DNA from: Promerops cafer
Taxonomy: Eukaryota; Chordata; Aves; Passeriformes; Nectariniidae
Assembly: GCA_013398275.1 (NCBI GenBank)
Contig: VZSE01002797.1
Coordinates: 1 to 64,000, forward strand
DNA length: 64,000 bases
Direction of reading: 5' to 3'
Made by a program: the position numbers and the translations under genes
Shown here: positions 9,890 to 22,200 of the stretch, piece by piece
How positions within the stretch are numbered: position 1 is the stretch's first letter
Layout of the letters: the number at the start of each line of letters is the position of its first letter
The notes under the pieces: generated by a model
Database searches by the model: none
Told to the model about the DNA's origin: nothing
The model's input: only the letters and a program-made list of their open reading frames with translations

Positions 9890-10249
9890 TGGAGCCCCGA
9901 GCTCCTCCTGTCCCTCCACTCCTCCTTGTGCTTCTGGCTCTGGAGGAGCATCCCAGACCCTGATGGTGGGTCCAGCCTGCCCCAAGGCTGGTCCTGCTGC
10001 TGTGCCTGGAGGGGAGGGCATGGGGGGACACAGAGCCAGCCCGTGCCAGGGTGGGGGCTTCATCCAGCCCATCTCCAGTGGGCTTTGGTCCCAGCAGGAG
10101 CCAGGCTGGCCGATGTGATCTCCCCGGGGCAGTGGTTGGAAGCATAAACTGCAGGTTTTGGTTTACAGAATAGAAAAGTTCCTTAGCAAACTTTGCACAG
10201 TGATATTTGCTCAGTACCTTTGATGTTGTTTTTTTCTCTCTCGTAAAAT

Positions 10250-10256
10250 ACTGGAA
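10250..10256 (+). promoter_or_regulatory. miR-145 7-mer-A1 site
   Basis: ACTGGAA matches seed bases 2-7 of miR-145-5p plus the A1 position. It is in an A/T-rich neighbourhood, which favours accessibility. Confidence 0.45.
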
Positions 10257-10387
10257 CAGTGAAGCGAATCACTGAACACCTAATGCTGAATTAGGAAGCA
10301 CCCGCTCCCGCGGGCACCCCGAGGGGGCAGCTCCCGGTCCCACCACCCCCAGGGCACCTGGGCTGGGCTCTCACGAATCGCAACCCT

Positions 10388-10394
10388 ACTGGAA
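10388..10394 (+). promoter_or_regulatory. Third miR-145 seed match (7-mer-A1)
   Basis: ACTGGAA again, 138 bases after the previous one and followed by an A-rich tract. Three matches to one seed in a 2.1-kb UTR exceeds the chance expectation of well under one for 7-mers. Confidence 0.45.
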
Positions 10395-10414
10395 AAGGAA
10401 AAAAGAAAAAAAAA

Positions 10415-10421
10415 GACCAAA
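10415..10421 (+). promoter_or_regulatory. miR-133 seed match (7-mer-A1)
   Basis: GACCAAA matches bases 2-7 of miR-133 plus A1. miR-133a has been reported together with miR-145 as a repressor of FSCN1 in human cells. A single site next to a low-complexity A-run is weaker evidence than the miR-145 set. Confidence 0.4.
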
Positions 10422-11303
10422 ACAGTATTTTTGTTAGTCTCTATTTATATATGCTCTCCATGGCACTGTGTGACCAGCTGTTGTCTGTACTAGGTCTGCA
10501 TTAGAGTTTAACGCTGTCTGTAACGGGTGATGCTGCGTGTTCCTTAGGGTGTTGAAAGGCACTTTATCCTTTGGGGTCTTCCCAGGGCCGGTATCTGCTC
10601 CCTACAAACACACCAAGGAGCCTTTTCCTGCGTGGGCCCCCTCTGGAGAGGGGGAGTGCTGGTCCCACCCCACGCCAAGGGTGCTCTCGGCATCGCTGCC
10701 GTGCCAAACCAGGGCCGGTCCCTACTGCCGGAGGCCAGGCAGGGGCTCGTCAGCCTTAAAGCCATCAGGAGGGACGCCCCTCCACAGGAGCTTGGTGCTA
10801 AATTCAGCTGGGAGAGCGAGTGGCTGTCCCCAGGCAGGGGGACAACTCTGGGCTGGGGTCCCTCGCGGGCGCAGGGGACCCCGGCTGGGACTCTACCTCG
10901 GCTCTGCGCTCACATCCAGGGGCTGCCCGCGCCCCCCGGCACCACGCACGCGTCCCCCCAGGGACCACGCTGGCCCTCGAAGGACCGAGTGTCTTGAAGC
11001 CCTGTGTGACCCTGTGACTTGACACACACTCTCGCTGGCCTTCACCCCCTCCCCGTGTCGCCTCCTCCCCCTCCCCATCACAGTCCCAGCCATGTAATTC
11101 CTGCTCCGGCTTCTCCCGTGTGACACTAGGTCAACATCTCTCCTGTTTCCTCTTATCGGGTGTCGTGACTCTCTGAAAACATCTCACTCTGAAAATTTAA
11201 GTTTTGGGTTTGTTTGTTTTTTTATTATTATTATTTTTTTTGTAAGTGCCATTTGTATAACTTAAAAAAAAAATAGCTTCAAATGGAGAAAGATGAATTA
11301 AAA

Positions 11304-11309
11304 AATAAA
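11304..11309 (+). terminator. FSCN1: FSCN1 distal poly(A) signal
   Basis: AATAAA in ttaaaaaataaaacctgc is followed 20-40 bases later by the GT-rich stretch cgtgtgtggtctgttgggg, a typical downstream element. Cleavage is expected near 11,325. This is the best end for the FSCN1 transcript. Confidence 0.85.
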
Positions 11310-11329
11310 ACCTGCATTCGGATTCAACC

Positions 11330-12725
11330 TCGTGTGTGGTCTGTTGGGGCTGCAACGGCCTTTTAACGAGGCAAGAGCCTGAGTGTGGAGATTTGGGGTG
11401 GTGGAGCCTTTGTCTGACAAAAGTTGAGCTGGTTCTAGAGAGCTGAGGAGATGGTGGGAAGGGAATGGTGACTAAGAGCCTCCAAAGAGGTGTAAAACCA
11501 AAGCCAGCTGGAGGCTGGGTGACCTCTGCAGATGCTCAAAACTTCCTGAAGCCACTGAGCCCAGGGGCATCTGGGGATGGGTGACCCATGGATGGGTCAG
11601 GACCACCTCATCTGCAAACCAGCTCTGCTGCCCTCGCAGCCAGGAGCAAAGCTGTGCCCCCACAGAGCACAGGATGGCCCAGATGGGAGGGCAGAGCACT
11701 GGGATGGGGGGTTTGGGTGCATGGCTGGGCAGGGGTCAGCAAGCAGCCTCCTTTACTTGGGGATGTGGAAAAAAATAAAGGACTATAGAAGGAAGGGAAG
11801 CTCAGCCCAAGCCACATCCTGCCAAAGGAGCCAGGATGTGCCCCCAGCCCTCCCAAGACAACTGAAACTCAACCAAGAGCACCTCCAGCACCTGCACCGA
11901 AAGCAGCCAGAGCTTCCCTGCCCGTCACCAGCACTCCTGTTTTGCCTTGGAAAATGTAAAGCTGATTGGAAAAAGCAAAGTTTGGGATTGGGGGGGCTGC
12001 CCAGCTCCCCCCAGGCACACATCCCAGGGGCAGGGGGATGGCATTGCCTAGAGGGACCTTCACCATCAGACAGGGGGTGAGCCCTGCAAAGGCCAAAGGA
12101 AGGAAGGAAGGAAGGAAGGAAGGAAGGAAGGAAGGAAGGATGTGCAGTCCTGACCATGAACAGGGAGAACCCAGGGCAGTGCAGGAAATGCTGAGCAGCT
12201 CTGCTGGCCACGCTCAGCCTCACTGTGCCACCTGTGTGTGCACGAGCAAACCTGGCTGTGGCACCAGACTGACACCCAGCCAGGGCAGCAGCAGCTCTGC
12301 CAGTGGGTGCCCACCCAGGGCAGGGGCTCTGCAGCTGCAGGAAGGACTCTCCCCCTTCCCCTCTCCCCAGCTGCCAGCACACGTTTCCTTTTTTCCCCTC
12401 CAGGCTGGATTCTGCATTTACCATCATTCACCACCACTCCAGCAAGAGAGGAAATCCCCTCAGCCTTCCCCCCCATCCTGGTTTCCATTTAAAGGAGCAA
12501 CTGGAAACCATTTTCTATCCCATCCAGTTTTTCCTCGGGAGCACATGGAACAGGTTAAGCTGTTCCAGGAGGGTCAATTGGGGTTCTGCCTCACGACCAG
12601 GGGAGCTTCCACTGGCACAGGCTGGGATCTGGCCCCACTCCCTGGCATTGTCCCAGCACCAGGCTGGCACAGGCAGGATGGGAGGACAAGGTCATGGCTA
12701 GAAGAAAAGCACACAGGTGAAAGCC
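11330..12725. other. Intergenic region between convergent FSCN1 and RNF216
   Basis: About 1.4 kb separate the two 3' ends. It holds unique sequence, an AAGG microsatellite and an isolated AATAAA at 11774-11779. I see no gene or conserved RNA in it. Confidence 0.75.
12096..12140. repeat. (AAGG)n microsatellite
   Basis: Eleven uninterrupted AAGG units. The absence of interruptions suggests the locus is length-polymorphic. Confidence 0.95.
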
Positions 12726-15700
12726 AGAGTGCACAAATTTATTTACAAAAATTCAAATTACAATATAATACAGGAACTTTTTACACACAGAATATTAGAA
12801 CTGTTTACTACCAGAATGTAAAGAAAAATATTTTTTGGTTTTTTCTCCTTTTTTTTTTTTTAATAAACCACCTATTTATTTTCAGCTATTGTTATACAAA
12901 GTTGCAGAACATGCACATCTTTACAGGTATTTTTCTTTTAATACAACGTTTTGCTAAGTGCAAATACTAAGTTTCTCTCTCCACCTTTAAGGCAAGTAAA
13001 AGGGACACTGCAATTAGCTGTAAGAAGTACCTGTTATGGGATCAGCCTGGGCACAGCAACCTCCTCGTTGCCTTCAAAACCTTTGAACAAGTGGTTCCAA
13101 AGACTGTGGGGCTGGAGGGAAAGTGGGATGCAGGAGTTAGAGACCAGGTCAAGGCTAGATTGGGTGGCTCATTAAGTTTTGGGCTTTTTCTCTCGTTTTG
13201 TTTGTTTTTTTTTTTAAATAAATCAACATATTCAGAAACAACTTGAGATCTCCTGGGTTAGAGGGGGGAAGCAGCCACGTGCTTGGGCTGCAAGTTTTTG
13301 GTGCAGTGGGTGTTTCCTCGGGGAGAGGAGCAGTGCTGGGTGTGCTGGGCACGATGTACCTGCACATCACAGACCAGGCACTGATTGATCCTCTCTTGGA
13401 CACAAATAAGCCCTTGGCTTTGGCAGGGGATCCAGGAACCCCCTCTTCCCTCTGTATCCTCCAGGCTCCTCCAGGACCACGACAGCTGTGCAGGGCAGCA
13501 GTGACCCTGATGGATCACAGCCACCAACCTCCCCTTGCCACCTCTGCTGACTCTTCTCCAGCCCCTCTGCTCCACATCTGCACTTTCCTCTGCCAAGGCT
13601 CAGTTCTCCATGCCCACACATCCCTAGACATGCACCAAAAGATGGGACTGGACCACCATTTTTTGCTGGATGACCATCCTATTTCCTTCACAGTTTGGGC
13701 CACTGGTTCAGCAGCTGAGCTGTGCCTCCCCTGCACTGCCTGATCCTTCCTGCACCCACCAGGACGGCCAAATGCCTTGGAGAGCCTGGAGGGCTCATCC
13801 AAACCAGACTCTGAGTCCATAAAATCTCAGCTATTAAACAAACAGGATTCCCTTTCCATAAGGGAAGCCACCACTGCTTCTTCTGACCTGGGTCTGTTTT
13901 CTCAGCAGCTGCTGTGACAAAGCCCTCCCTCCCCAAATCCAACAGGATTCCTGCTCCCAGCTGCTGCAGAATCAGTCGGTGCAAGGCAGGATTTAAACCT
14001 GGTCAAAGCCCAGCTGAGCAGCAAGTGATAAAGCTCCTGCAGCCCCCAGACTGCTGCCAGGAATAAACTAATTCAAAATAGAAAATTCCAGCAGCAAGGG
14101 AATAGCAGTTGGTTATTAATGCTAGAGAGGCCACGGCACAGAGGAGCCAGGGCGCTCCACAGGGAGTGTTCAACTCACAGGCAACGGGAAAAACACTCAG
14201 CTCCAGAAGGTGTGGAAGTGCTCCTGTCTGGGAGACCTTCCTGGGGACAACAGTCCCCAAATGCTGTCCCTCCTCTGGCCAGGAGCATCCCACTGACACC
14301 CCGTGCCCAGTGCTCCCTGCACACCCGAGGGGATCCGGGGTCCCACAATGCTACACGTGGGGCTTTGGCAGAAGCTGAGAGGTGGAGACAGGAATTTTAC
14401 CTGAAAAAACAAATAAACCCACAAAACACCTGGATGCTGAAATACAGGGGGCAATGACAGGAGGGGAAATGCACCCAGAGAGTTCCCAGCAGGACAGAAC
14501 AGGATGAAGGCCAGAACAAAACATTTGGAGAACAACAGCACAACTGGGCTGCTAAAAGCCAGCCCAACATTCCTGGGAAGAGGGTTTTTTTCCACCCCAA
14601 CCATTTTCTTTTCTAGATGGGGCCTGTACCAGACAGCACAGCCAAGGGCTGTGGAGAAAGGGCTTTGTGCCACCCTCCTCCCACAGCCCAGCACTGCACC
14701 CCCCCCACTTCTCACAAGGAAGTTTTGCTTTTCCCTCACTTGCTAAGCCCAGCAATACTCAGGTTTAACTTTTAACACGCTTTCCCAAAGCCAATTAAGC
14801 TGATACACACATTTTCATGAGTTATTTGGTGCTGTGGAAGCAGCCAGCTTCCTGCAGCATGAGGCTCCAGCTGCCCAAGGGGTTGTGAGGGTTTGGGTAT
14901 GGGGGCTCCCAGCTCGCTGCAGCTACAGGGAACATTCCCAATTTTCCTACCACAGGACACATCACTGCCTACACGTCTATCTGGGTGTTTCCCAGGCAGT
15001 TTTTGCAATAAAGGGCACAGCTTTTGGCTCCAGGTGGTTCCAGCAGCTGCCTGAGCACTGCTGCCAGAAGCTGGGGGAGGTTTGGGACACCAGATGAGAA
15101 CGGCAAAGCAAAGGCCATGTTTCAGAAGCTGAGGGGCACACACCTTTGGGGGGGAAAAACCGAGCCCTTCAAAGGGGGCAAGTTCAGTCCAGCTAAAGAT
15201 TTGGGTGCCCAAATCTCCTGCCACTTCCTAACACCCCCAAAGAGAACATGGCTGTGGGCTTCCTACCAAGACCTCAGCAATGAGACAGCTGCTGCAGCCC
15301 CTCGCTCTGCTTGGAGAGTGAGGAACACTAAAAATGCTACATTGACTTGCTTTTGAAGAATTTATTTCTGCTGGGAGGTGCCAGCAGGATACAGGGATGC
15401 TGGAGAACACAGGAACCCCAGCCCTGAGCCTCACCACAGGCAGGAGGCTGGGGCAGCTGCCTCCTGTTAACTCACTCCTGAAAGTCTTACGCTTACTTGG
15501 ATGCCAAGCACCTCCTCCCTTCCCTCAAGACTCACTTTGCTGCTCTGGCCAGCAGGAAGGCAGGATTTTTGGAAATTCCCCAAGGAACGGCTGTATCCCT
15601 GCGTTCCACAAAGTCTCACTTTTCCTCCCAACAGCTGCCTGAACAGGCTTTGTCAAAACAAAACATCTGGATGCCCAGCTCAGGGGGGAATTCTACCCCT

Positions 15701-15889
15701 GGGAAATGTAGCACCAAACCCTGTTGCAGCACAGGTTGAAATGTTGGATTGCAAAGGTTTGGAGAAGCCCTAGAGAGGGTGCAGCGTGGGGACACGAAGC
15801 CCCCTGGCTGCTGGCTAAAGCCCAGAGGGGCTGGAGTGGGGAGGGGGTGACCTTATGGGGTGACTCTGCCAAGTGCTGTGGGGGGCAGG
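12725..15889 (-). other. RNF216: RNF216 3'UTR (about 3.2 kb)
   Basis: Runs from the stop codon at 15890-15892 to the poly(A) signal at 12739. The distal part (12,740-13,240) is A/T-rich with several T/A homopolymers, the proximal part is average. No coding exon, repeat element or structured RNA was recognised. The end point rests on the poly(A) signal alone. Confidence 0.7.
12739..12744 (-). terminator. RNF216: RNF216 poly(A) signal
   Basis: The - strand reads tgtaaataaatttgtgcact and then a T/G-rich cctgtgtgcttttcttct about 25-40 bases further, so signal and downstream element are both present. Cleavage is expected near 12,725. A second AATAAA lies upstream on the same strand at 12875-12880 and could give a slightly shorter form. 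Confidence 0.75.
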
Positions 15890-16209
15890 TCAGAACCGGT
15901 GCCGGGGCTGAGGGCCAAAGTGCATAGGCAGGTTGTGCTCCAGCTGCACGTTGATCTGGGGAAAGTCAAAGTTCACCCTCATGTTGGGCAGGGGGGGCAC
16001 GTAGGGAGCGGGGATGGGGCCGATGTTGAGGGGGATGTTGTTGTACATGGGGCGCACGGGGGGCAGAGGGAACGGGGGGTGCACGAAGGGGTACGGGGGC
16101 ATCCGGGGCTGGTGGAAGTTCTGAGGGACCGGCCTGGGGATGACTTCGATCCTCTGGATTTTCTCCATGGGCTTCTCCACGGGAGGGCCGATGCGCTTGA
16201 AGCTGTTCT
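15890..16209 (-). CDS. RNF216: RNF216 last coding exon, proline-rich C-terminus
   Basis: Acceptor ccgtgcag|AGAACAGC, TGA stop at 15892-15890. It encodes ENSFKRIGPPVEKP, then a proline-rich stretch (PPFPLPPVRP, PIPAPYVPPLPN), and ends LEHNLPMHFGPQPRHRF, which is the recognisable RNF216 C-terminus. The same frame stays open into the intron, so the splice site, not an ATG, sets the exon start. Confidence 0.97.
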
Positions 16210-19200
16210 CTGCACGGGGAGGAGGGCAAAGAGCAGTCACCCCACGAACGAAGCCCCCCGAGCCCAGTCCATGGGCTGACGTTTGCCGTCGGCATCCCCC
16301 ATTCCAAGCACATTCCACAGCATCACTGCTGGCCCCTGGCTCCATGAGCTCTCCAGCCTTCACCAACACCACCCCACAAAGAGGGAACATTTCCTCCTGT
16401 GGGATGTGGGGCGGCCCCTGTGCCCCCCACGACACAGCTCAGAGGTTTTGCTGCCCCTCAGCTACTTTGCCAAGCAGAGACATCCACAACACCGGTGCCA
16501 CATGAGAGCTGGACACAAATCTTGTGCTTGCTCACAAGCCCAGCAAGTCTGCAGCATGTTAAAAGCAGACCAGTTCCCAGGAGGAACAAATCCAGTGAAG
16601 GTGCAGAGACCCATCAGTAGCTGGGAACCCTGTGCTGTCCCATCAGCCATCCTCAGTCTGATCCCCACAGTGACTTACCCCCGTTCTTCTTCCTTTGCTC
16701 CTCTTCAGCCTCCTTCTGAATCTCATGAATTATCTTCTCATCATCTTCCTAGGAATCAAGGAATACCAAGAATCAGTGGGATAATCCCTGCTGCAGCAGT
16801 TTTCTGTTCTCTCAATGCTGCTTTTCTTTTCAGCACATTTTCACAGGGAAAACCAAAGGAGACTAATTTGGCTGAATTGTCCTCGTTTGGGGCTGGCCTA
16901 GATTTACCCAAAAGCAAAACAGTGATAGGGGAACTGCAGCAGCACAAATAACCTGCACTCTATGGAGTATGATCAAGATGCTTGGATCAGCTTTCCAGGG
17001 AGATCAGCACTAAAATTCAGTGACTTGAAGGAAACCAGAGAACTGTGACCCAGCTCCACCCCTCTGAAGAGCTGTTAATCTTTTTAATGGCAATAGTCTA
17101 TTAAATATTTACATTATCCTAGCACTTGCAGAGTTTTTGGCCCAACAGCTGGAATTAACACAACTTAAATCCTGGCTCTAGTAGCTAAATGGTGCCATTT
17201 AGAGCTTATCTGTAACTCTGAGAAGGGCATAAATTGAAATATGTTTCTTTAATGTGTGTCTAGAGGTTATAGCAAGAATATTCAGGGCTGCTGCTCACTG
17301 AGAACACAAGGACAACCTAGAAATTGAATTTGTCCTGCTGCCTCTCATCACCTTCGGTTCTTTTAACTCAAAGGAGCATCAGTGAGATCCAACGATGCAA
17401 TGAAGCCTCAGGTGAGTTTCTGCATGTCTGTGGGGATGAAACCAAACCTGGAGATTTCAGGGACAGCAGCCAAACCTCCAGGACCGTGTTTGGAACTCTG
17501 AGCCCCAAGTACTCCACACAGCACAAGACTCTGCTTGTTTTAGTCACCCTAATTTCAGTACTGCCAAAACACATACATTTCTTCCTGAACACTCTTAACG
17601 TGAAAAATATCCCTTATTTTGAAGAGTGCTCTGGAACTAAATCCAAAATATGCTTTGTGCATGCAGCTACACTGAAATGATTTTAAGCTTCCCAGTCCCC
17701 AGCTGACAGTCCTGCACATGTACAGCCTGGGAAGCTTGTGGAGAAGTCCCCTCCTCCACCACTAGATAAGGTTTCCCTGGGAGACTGAAGTTATCTTAAT
17801 GTGCAGAAAGCCAAAAACTCAATACTTCCCTCCCTTTTATTATTCTGTGAATCAATGGTTAAAATTAAGACTTTCCAGGACATGCTTTTTCTTTTTCTTT
17901 CCCAAGCAGGCTGTTTGCATGGGCTGTTAATTACAGCCTATCTATCTCCACAAAAGCTGCTGAAGAATGGCTCTTCTGAGCCTACATGGAATGCCTAACT
18001 ACCCCCCAAGTATCAGCTTTCCTGGCTGGAAAACCACCTGGGCATGCTCCACAGGCAACCAAATATTCCCTGCTCTTTTGCTGCCCCAGCAGCGCTCTCA
18101 AAGCTTGGTTTCAAGCTTTAAGACTTCATTTTTTCCCCCCCTTCTATATTTTGCAATGCTGTTGAAAATGGACACAGCCACCACTCCCATTTTATTGCCA
18201 TTTACTGGAGAAGATGCACCTGAAGGTTTATGTGACAAGAAATATATTTTAATCTCAGCTGAGCAAGATCACCCAGTATCTCCTTTCCTCACACTAAGGA
18301 TAAACCTCACCCTAAAGCCCAGAAATGTGCCCTTTAACTTAACAAAATGCTTTTACTTTAGTCTAAGTCTGTGATTACAGAGTCAACTCTTCCCTGTGAG
18401 GGTGGGCAGGCCCTGGCACAGGTTGTCCAGAGTGGCTGCCCCATCCCTGGAAGTGTCCAAGGCCAGGCTGGATGGGGCTTGGAGCAACCTGGGATAGTGG
18501 AAGGTGTCCCTGCCCGTGGCAGGAGGTGGAACAAGGTGAGCTTTAAAGTCCTTTCCAACAAAAATCTACAATTAATCCTGTGAAGTGGTGCTTCCCAGGG
18601 ACACCCCCTTGCTGTCACCACCCCTGAGGCTGCAGTTCCGCTCAGTCCTGCACAAAACTGGACACATCAAAGACAACTTTACCAGACCCTTCTGCAGCCA
18701 GGGCTGCTCAGGCCTCCCAGTTTAAACTGCAGCTGACCTCCCTCTAATGGGGCTGGACACATCCATCTGCCCCGGGGCTGGAGCCAGCTGCCCTGGCCCA
18801 AGGTGCTGCTGGATTCGATTACTGCGGCTCCCAGAGCGCCGGGGGAAACGGGGCAGAGCAAAGCCCATCTGCCAGACCTCCAAACTGACCCCCAGAGCTC
18901 CCTAGGACAACATAAAACACATCCCCCGAGTGCAGCAGCCACAGACCCCCACTCAGCTCCATCCCCTCGGGGGTTTCATGAGGGGCAGAGCTCACAGCAC
19001 ACCCTGGATGCAAAAACCTGCCAGGAACAGACCTGGCTCAGGATGACGAGTTCCTGACTAGTTCTGAAACCACAAATCACAGCAGAGCCACAACAAACCA
19101 CATCTCCAAGAACAGAACTTATCAGCCCTGTTGCTTCTCTGCTGATAAAAGTGTATTTTCCCATTAGAAGGTTAAGAAGTGCTTACAATTAATCCCACAT

Positions 19201-22200
19201 ACCAAGACTTAGTTTGGAAATTTTTTTTTGCATCAGTATTTCTGAAAGACTGGTATCCATTAATATCAAAAGAACAGAAAAAAGTACACTGCACAACAAG
19301 CACCTTCCTACTAAAGAGGCTGACATTAAATTTGGCAAGTGATGAATACACAGCACCGTTCAATACCTGCAGTATTTAGGAAAGATCCACATCCCAGACA
19401 GAACAAAAGAATTGATGATATGTAACCAGCAAGATAATTTTAGGATGTTCTGAAAGAAAGCTGATGCCACAAGTTCTGCCTAATACATATTGTGCAGGTC
19501 AGAATTAAAAAAAAAAAAGGCAACAAACAAGTTCTGGTGCTATTTTAGTGAATCTTGCAAAATTCTTTGGAAGCAAAGGCTGTTTTTTAATACCACAGTA
19601 ATTAGAAAGATGACAGATTCATCAAGGGGTAAAGAATCCACACCAAAAATTAAGATTTCATTAGCACACTTATGGCTGGTTGTGTGGTGAGAAACCTTTT
19701 AACATCACATGGGGTGGAGGCTGCAGAAGGATTTCAAAAGCTTCTTGTGTCCGTTTCCCTGAGCGGGTTCAAGTCCCTTAATAAAGGATTAGATTATAAT
19801 TTTAATGGCCTGTTCATAGGCTGTGTGGATTGAAGGCATTTATCTTGTCAAGTTAACAGTCATCTTCCTGTCAGCTGCCTTGCCTACAGCAAGACAAAAA
19901 AAAAAAAAGAAAAACCAGAAATAAATAAGAAAAAAGAAAAAAAGCAACCTCCCAACCCTGAAGGAGGGTCTCAGCACCGGGCAGTATTTTTGAGCAAAGA
20001 TGTAACTTGGCTTTTCTGCCAGAGAGGAAATGCAGGGCAATGCTACAACGTGGCCCTTCCCCACACTCTCCTGCATCACGGGAGAAGGGAGGTGGCCAAG
20101 AGGAAAATGCAAAGAATCTCTGAGATGCATTCACCCTTTTTTATCTGCAGAAAGCAGACGTGGTCATTAGCAGGAGCTGTGTTTTCAAGTGACAAAATAG
20201 GACCAAGCTTTGCCCCAGACCCAGCAGCGGGATGCTCTGTGCATCCCATCCTGTAGCCAAGGAAAACAGATGCTCATCCGTGGCCAGTGTGGGAGCCTGC
20301 CCTTGCCATCCCCCACCTGGGAAAGGCTCTGGGCACGGAGGCAGCTTTTCCTTTCAGCCCTCTCCCATTGAATCCGGGGAATGCGGCGAGCACGGAGCCA
20401 ATCACAGCAGAACGGACGGCTCGGTCTGGGGATGGATTAGCCGGGAGCAGGGCTGGGTTGCTAAGAGAGGCACCTTTTCATGGCAGGGAGGCCTTCACAA
20501 CAATGCTGCTGCAGAGGAGCCTCACCCAGCACCCACACAGGGCCCTGCCACAAGCAGAAAGAGCTGCTGGAGAAACAAACTGCCCTTGGGAATGAGAAAA
20601 TACAGCAGCAACGGAGATAAAAGCTCAGCAAGTCACACAGAGACAACTTCCCCCCAAATAAAACCTCCTCTGCCCAGAACAAAAGTGCCATCCAGGGAGC
20701 TTTTGAAAGCTCTGTTTTTATCTCCCGCACTTCTCGTTATCTTTAATTATTAAGTGTCACCGGGAAGCGGCTGCTGCCTCCTGAAAAGAGGGAAAACAAG
20801 AGTCCTGGTGCCTATTTCTGGGCTCTGCAACCCCTCCCCTACTCTAGAAAGTGCTTCAGCACCGCTGCCTCCCCCTTTCTGCCTCTTTACTGCTTTCTTT
20901 TTTCCACATACGTGTGGCCGCAGCCGTTCCTAATAAACTTGAAATGATTTTTCACGACGGAGGCTTCCAAAGGACGAAGGGGTTTTGTTTCAAATCATTC
21001 CCAGATCAGCTGTGGAGAGCCTGAGCAAGAGCAGGCATGGGCTGTCTCCGGCGTGCTCCTCCATGCAGCAGGAAGCAGGGATAAAAGCAGGCTGGGCTGT
21101 AACTGGAACGGGGCATCCGCAGCGCTGCAGGAAAAGGGGGGCCACGATGGGGATGAAGCACACACCAGTGTTCAAGAAACACAAAGTTATTTTAGCAACA
21201 GGCATTCCGTATCGATGGCTTTCTGTGAATTCCCATCTGCTTATGATTGAGGCATTTTATAGCAGTTAAAAAAACCCCAAACCCACCGCAAACCTCACAT
21301 CCTAAATTTAGGGGAGCTTCCCCCCGTCCCTGCTTCCAAATCCTAAAGGCAGCACTGTGCACTTCATGCATTTCCTCGATGCATTTGAAGTTTTACAGAC
21401 ACTTCTCTCAACATCATCTTTTTATAACACCAGAAGGAGGGATAATTGCAAACACCTCATGATGATTAGTCTTCTGCTTTGAACTTCAACGACGGCCCTT
21501 TGGGAGGGTTTTAAGAGTTTACTGAAAACATCTTAAAACTTTAAAGCCAAAAAAAAGCCTCTGTGATATTTTACTGATAGCCCAAAGATGAGTATAAAAT
21601 TCAAAATAATATGTTTGAGAGCAGAACCTGGTTTACCAAAACAGCCAGAATGCACTGATCCCATTGCATCCCAGGATTTGTAAAAACTGGATGAAATGCA
21701 CACAAGCAGCCTTAGGTTTGCTACAGATATTTAGAAATCAGGGCAAACACAGCCCCTGCATCCCAGAGCCAATTCGTAGAACCATAAAGTGTCCTGAGTT
21801 GGGAGGGATCCACAACTATCATCAAGTCCAACTCACAGCTCTGCACAGGACACCCAACAATCCCACCCTGTGCCTGGTGTTGTCCAAATGCTCCTGGAGG
21901 TGTGGCAGCCTTGGGGCTGTGACCATTCCCTGGGGAGCCTCTTCAGTGCCCCAGCACCCTCTGGGGGAAGAACCTTCTCTTGATATCCAACCTAAACCTC
22001 CCTGACACAGCTCCAGCCGTTCCCCTGGAACAGGGGAGCAGAGATTGGAGCTGCCCCTGCGCTGCCCCTCAGGAGGAGCTGCAGCCCCCAATGAATCTCC
22101 CCCCTCAGTCTCCTCCAGCTGAACAAACCAAAGAGCCCCAGTCACTCCTCAGAGAGTTTCCCCTCCAGGCCCTTCACCATCTCTCCCCTGGGTGCTTTCT

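Larger units (their letters stand above)
9183..11328 (+). other. FSCN1: FSCN1 3'UTR
   Basis: From the stop codon to the poly(A) signal at 11304 the sequence has no further coding exon. It contains T-rich and A-rich stretches (10,227-10,240; 10,391-10,414; 11,210-11,275), an A/T-rich ctatttatatatg at 10,440 and a cluster of microRNA seed matches listed separately. Length of about 2.1 kb is inferred from the poly(A) signal; the cleavage point is estimated. Confidence 0.85.

Noticed and set aside
11774..11779. AATAAA in the intergenic gap as an FSCN1 poly(A) signal
   Set aside because: No GT-rich element follows closely, and the signal at 11304 is stronger and earlier.
11966..12970. 334-codon frame crossing the FSCN1-RNF216 gap
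   Set aside because: It runs through the AAGG microsatellite (GRKEGRKEG repeats) and into the RNF216 3'UTR on the opposite strand; no recognisable protein.
15890..16435. Reading the last RNF216 exon as an independent 181-codon gene
   Set aside because: The part right of 16209 is intron; the frame and the acceptor join it exactly to the exon at 16679-16748.
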